In this document: positions 63,318 to 64,000 of the stretch, piece by piece
Numbering within the stretch: the first letter of the stretch is position 1
How the letters are laid out: each line of letters starts with the position of its first letter
Origin: an uncultured Methanobrevibacter sp.
GTDB lineage: Archaea > Methanobacteriota > Methanobacteria > Methanobacteriales > Methanobacteriaceae
Length of the DNA stretch: 64,000 nucleotides
Assembly (NCBI RefSeq): GCF_946404245.1
Contig: NZ_CAMJCX010000003.1
Coordinates: forward strand, 1 to 64,000
Direction of reading: 5' to 3'
Notes under the pieces: generated by a model
Told to the model about the DNA's origin: nothing
Databases searched by the model: none
Seen by the model: the letters and a program-made list of their open reading frames with translations, nothing else
Translations under genes and position numbers: made by a program

Positions 63318-63557
63318 TTATCCAATATAATGTATTTCTGCAAGAACATCATTTCTTAAATCAAAATATTCTCCAGCAATACAACATTCATACCCATCAA
63401 TTAGAATTTTAGCATTTTTACTAATCGTGATGCTTCTAAAATTTTTAAATAAAATTCTTATTTCTTTGATATGTACTGGATGTAATTTAAGACTTTCAAA
63501 TGTACTGTATACAGAATTTAATTCTTGGATTCTATTAATAATTGTTATTTCTACCAT
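63318..63557 (-). CDS. Small hypothetical protein (79 aa)
   Basis: Open frame in the same orientation as the defence-like genes; no family recognised. Confidence 0.45.
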   Translation of the reverse strand: MVEITIINRIQELNSVYSTFESLKLHPVHIKEIRILFKNFRSITISKNAKILIDGYECCIAGEYFDLRNDVLAEIHYIG

Positions 63558-63611
63558 ATTATCACAATAAATACTGTCTTTTTGTATTTATAAAACCATT
63601 TATTCAAAAAG

Positions 63612-63974
63612 TTATGCTGAAGATACTTGCAAATAAATTTGCACAACTATTAAAATAAGATTTGCAATACTTACAAACAACATTACCCTAGTCAATGAAT
63701 ATGTTGATTTATTTAACTCAAAACTAGACTTATTCAACTCTGCAGATTCCTCTTCAGATCTTTTAACATAATTAAATAATTTAACATTGCTTATTATTTG
63801 TGAAGTCTCTGCAGGAGAACAGTAATTTGGAGATTCATAGGATCTTGGAATATGAGATGCACTAAACTGGCTTTTAGTGAGTTCATGTTTAAATGTGCAT
63901 TTTCCCCGAATATTATCTAATTGTTTACAATATCTATAAGCAGGACAAAATCCGTAACCTGTAATAGTTTCCAT
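63612..63974 (-). CDS. Small Cys-containing protein with C-terminal TM helix
   Basis: Four Cys near N-terminus; C-terminal VMLFVSIANLILIVVQIYLQV. Confidence 0.5.
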   Translation of the reverse strand: METITGYGFCPAYRYCKQLDNIRGKCTFKHELTKSQFSASHIPRSYESPNYCSPAETSQIISNVKLFNYVKRSEEESAELNKSSFELNKSTYSLTRVMLFVSIANLILIVVQIYLQVSSA

Positions 63975-64000
63975 AAAATTAGATTCCTCTAGTCTTTGTT

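Noticed and set aside
1-64000. CRISPR array
   Set aside because: No run of regularly spaced identical direct repeats with unique spacers was found; repeats seen are within proteins or are short palindromes.

Overview
The window looks like a pseudomurein-type methanogen chromosome, probably Methanobrevibacter. That assignment is inferred from AT-rich composition, gene content and adhesin-like proteins; no search was run. Bases 1-29 kb are mostly archaeal housekeeping genes: nrdD 3' end, rpl21e-rpoF-DUF655-ksgA-HemK-like operon, dapF/lysA, argD, cyclophilin, MFS, OGG-like glycosylase, hisF, a short secG/Sec61-beta missing from the ORF track, moaC, pus10, srp54, hpt, dph2, csl4, rpoL, tfs, tRNA-Arg(TCG), a DinG/XPD-like helicase, cbiL, an MsvR-like V4R regulator, tatD, a tcdA-like/trmO pair, and HEAT and TPR proteins. 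Bases 29-38 kb are accessory: a DUF2283 toxin-antitoxin-like pair, a mobile-element-type P-loop ATPase with unusual flanking repeats, and an XRE / ImmA-IrrE / PIN-like / unknown cassette. Bases 38-54 kb are a cell-surface locus: ExbB/MotA-like plus DUF2149, followed by four large adhesin-like or beta-helix proteins with a perfect 366-bp internal duplication and a sequon-rich coiled coil. Bases 54-64 kb are a candidate defence island: a 1542-aa PD-(D/E)xK-like + STAND/NACHT-like protein, a KAP-type P-loop NTPase with a zinc ribbon, and a DUF4062 + HATPase + wHTH protein, plus small unknown proteins. The leads I rate highest are the REase-STAND/KAP gene pair, the TACGAA/TTCGTA palindromes that may define a small MsvR-type regulon, the repeat-bearing leader and iteron-like repeats around the 560-aa ATPase, and the adhesin/ExbB locus.
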